Assembly: GCA_946886545.1 (NCBI GenBank)
Contig: CAMPIU010000166.1
Span: forward strand, 1-6,853
Origin: an uncultured Flavobacteriales bacterium
Lineage (GTDB): Bacteria > Bacteroidota > Bacteroidia > Flavobacteriales > Crocinitomicaceae
Direction of reading: 5' to 3'
DNA: 6,853 nucleotides
Both the position numbers and the translations under genes were made by a program. A model generated the notes under the pieces. It saw only the letters and a program-made list of their open reading frames with translations. It was not told where the DNA came from and did no database searches. The first letter of the stretch is position 1; every line of letters begins with the position of its first letter. This document shows positions 5,832-6,853 of this stretch, one piece after another.

Positions 5832-6495
5832 TACCAATAACCCCGTACAATTATTCAGCGAGCTGCTCGGCAGTCCGCTGGGAGAATTGATCAGTTCTGT
5901 GGGGCAGGGAGTCGGTGACGCCCAGGCAGCCCTTGATCAGGGAGCACTTCAGCAAACTTTGGAAATCTATGACCTCAGTAAAGATGAAGACAGAACCGAA
6001 GAAGAACTGAAACTTCTCAACCTGATCCGTGGAATGGGATACCAACCCACTTTTTATACCATCCCGGAAACAGAAGTTGAAGCACAGATTTCCCTGTCAC
6101 TTGATTTGAAATCCGAGCAATCCGGTCCGGTTGCAGGTTATGCCTTATCCAAATACGCAATTAACGCAACTCCGTTAAATGCAGGAAACGTCAACCGTTA
6201 CGGATTACAATCAAATGCCATGGCGAAACTAAAGTTCAAAATAGTTCCTGTTCCACCACCTCAGAGTCTGTCTGAAATTCGAATCGTTCCTGACCTAACC
6301 ACTAAAACCTGGAATGAAGAAACGAAAGAATTGATTCAGAATCTTGGATTTACTTATGAATTAAGAGCTCCGGATGATGAAGTGATTACAGATGAAGAAA
6401 CAGCAGAAGGATTACCGATTCAGGCGCAAACTCCTGAACCCGGAACTGTTTCCAACACAACAAGTACTGTGCTGGTGCTTACAATCACGATCTGA
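5824..6495 (+). CDS. DUF2589-like module protein with C-terminal PASTA domain
   Basis: A 223-residue protein and the last gene of the run. Residues 9-45 carry the N-terminal helix (QLFSELLGSPLGELI, then GDAQAALDQGALQQTL). Residues 52-66 are a charged linker, and residues 69-95 hold RGMGYQPTFYTIPETEVEAQ, the central strand motif. Residues 121-150 hold NVNRYGLQSNAMAKLKFKIV and PVPPPQSLSEI, the end motif. So a complete module (about 7-150) is followed by a second domain at 154-223 that reads as PASTA: VPDLTTKTWNEETKELIQNL, then GLPIQAQTPEPGTVS and a final VLVLTITI strand. Like the preceding gene it ends at the last PASTA strand. There is no signal peptide. It starts inside the last codons of the preceding gene, which suggests coupled translation. 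The combination of module and PASTA links the module to cell-wall or polymer recognition, by inference only. Confidence 0.85.
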   Translation: MSDTNNPVQLFSELLGSPLGELISSVGQGVGDAQAALDQGALQQTLEIYDLSKDEDRTEEELKLLNLIRGMGYQPTFYTIPETEVEAQISLSLDLKSEQSGPVAGYALSKYAINATPLNAGNVNRYGLQSNAMAKLKFKIVPVPPPQSLSEIRIVPDLTTKTWNEETKELIQNLGFTYELRAPDDEVITDEETAEGLPIQAQTPEPGTVSNTTSTVLVLTITI

Positions 6496-6526
6496 TTTTG
6501 AGATTTTGGAACTGATTAGAAGTTTG

Positions 6527-6550
6527 GGATGCGGGATAAAAACTGCATCC
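6527..6550. terminator. Inverted repeat in the convergent gap, candidate bidirectional terminator
   Basis: An 8-bp stem (GGATGCGG at 6527-6534 against CTGCATCC at 6543-6550, one G-U pair) surrounds an A-rich loop of 8 nt. It lies between the stop of the last cluster gene (6493-6495) and the end of rfaE2, which runs the other way; the right arm touches the last base of the rfaE2 stop. Downstream on the plus strand comes the moderately T-rich AAGCTTTTAGCTTCTT, itself containing a 5-bp inverted repeat (AAGCT/AGCTT). On the minus strand there is no clear T run. Placement supports a terminator; base pairing is modest. Confidence 0.4.
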
Positions 6551-6853
6551 TAAGCTTTTAGCTTCTTCACAATATTCGTCGTACTGAAACCTTCAACCAA
6601 GGCAACGGTTTTCACTTCTCCCCCGTTTGCAAGCATGACATCTCTCCCTACAATGTATTTTTTACTTGAAGGATCGGTTTCATTCGCATCGTAGTCGGCA
6701 CCTTTCACCAAAACACTGGGTCTCAATAGTTCGATAAGGAAAACAGGAGTGTCTTCATCGAAAAACACCACACCATCCACAAATTCCAAAGATGCCAGGA
6801 TCAAAGCTCGTGAAGATTCCGGATTAATTGGCCGCTCCTCTCCTTTGCCCTGC
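6550..6853 (-). CDS. rfaE2: D-glycero-beta-D-manno-heptose 1-phosphate adenylyltransferase (C-terminal part, 5' truncated by window)
   Basis: This enzyme transfers AMP from ATP to heptose 1-phosphate, giving ADP-heptose for the inner core of lipopolysaccharide in the cytoplasm. The visible 101 residues match the C-terminal half of RfaE2 or of the HldE adenylyltransferase domain. In order they show GEERPINPESSRALILASLE, VDGVVFFDEDTPVFLIELL, RPSVLVKGADYD, YIVGRDV, NGGEVKTVALVEGFSTTNIV and a KKLKA end. The loop after VLVKGADY is longer than in E. coli HldE (ETDPSSKK insert). The nucleotide-binding HxGH region lies beyond the right edge. The frame is open to the window edge, so the TTG at 6804 is not the start. 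The stop codon is at 6550-6552. The gene runs towards the module cluster and shares no strand or evident function with it. Whether it stands alone or is fused to a kinase domain cannot be seen. Confidence 0.92.
   Translation of the reverse strand, partial: QGKGEERPINPESSRALILASLEFVDGVVFFDEDTPVFLIELLRPSVLVKGADYDANETDPSSKKYIVGRDVMLANGGEVKTVALVEGFSTTNIVKKLKA

Noticed and set aside
6802..6804. TTG as start codon of the minus-strand gene
   Set aside because: The residues upstream (GEERPINPESSRA) are conserved RfaE2 sequence, so the gene continues past the right edge.
1..6853. tRNA, rRNA, insertion sequence or integrase signatures
   Set aside because: No transposase or integrase motifs, no long terminal inverted repeats and no cloverleaf-like segments were seen. 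Nearly all of the window is coding.

Overview
The window comes from a member of the Bacteroidota, probably a Flavobacteriales-like Gram-negative. This is inferred from three things. None of the starts has a visible Shine-Dalgarno sequence, and the leaders are A/T-rich, as is usual in this phylum. The protein at the right edge is a heptose-phosphate adenylyltransferase of LPS-core synthesis (RfaE2). The base composition is moderately AT-rich. Genus and species cannot be fixed from the window.

Layout. Positions 1-6495 carry eight co-directional plus-strand genes with gaps of 25, 30, 63, 36 and 1 nt, then overlaps of 4 and 8 nt. This looks like one transcription unit whose promoter and first gene(s) lie left of the window. 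Gene 1 (cut by the left edge) has an OmpA-like peptidoglycan-binding domain joined to a small C-terminal module. Genes 2, 3 and 4 consist mainly of that module, with a long insertion in gene 3. Gene 5 is a very Lys/Glu/Arg-rich coiled-coil protein. Gene 6 is a diverged module fused to an Ig-like (Big_1-type) beta domain. Gene 7 has a novel N-terminal beta region, a segment resembling the trypsin-co-occurring domain trypco2, and a C-terminal PASTA domain. Gene 8 is the module plus a C-terminal PASTA domain. A convergent gene, rfaE2, enters from the right edge; the 54-nt gap between them holds an inverted repeat that may serve as a terminator.

The recurring module has three recognisable parts: an N-terminal helical stretch with an AQ-containing motif (xLLxxPxxxxIxxxxxxxxxAQxxLD), a central GFxPTFYxFxE strand motif, and a C-terminal KLVxVPAPxxL motif. 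Its order and length recall the uncharacterised DUF2589 family. Paralogous modules decorated with OmpA, Ig-like, trypco2-like and PASTA domains, together with a coiled-coil partner, suggest one multi-subunit assembly. Two of the attached domain types (OmpA, PASTA) are classically wall-binding, yet genes 2-8 have no visible signal peptide. That is the main puzzle here and the best candidate for an undescribed system. What it does cannot be read from the sequence.
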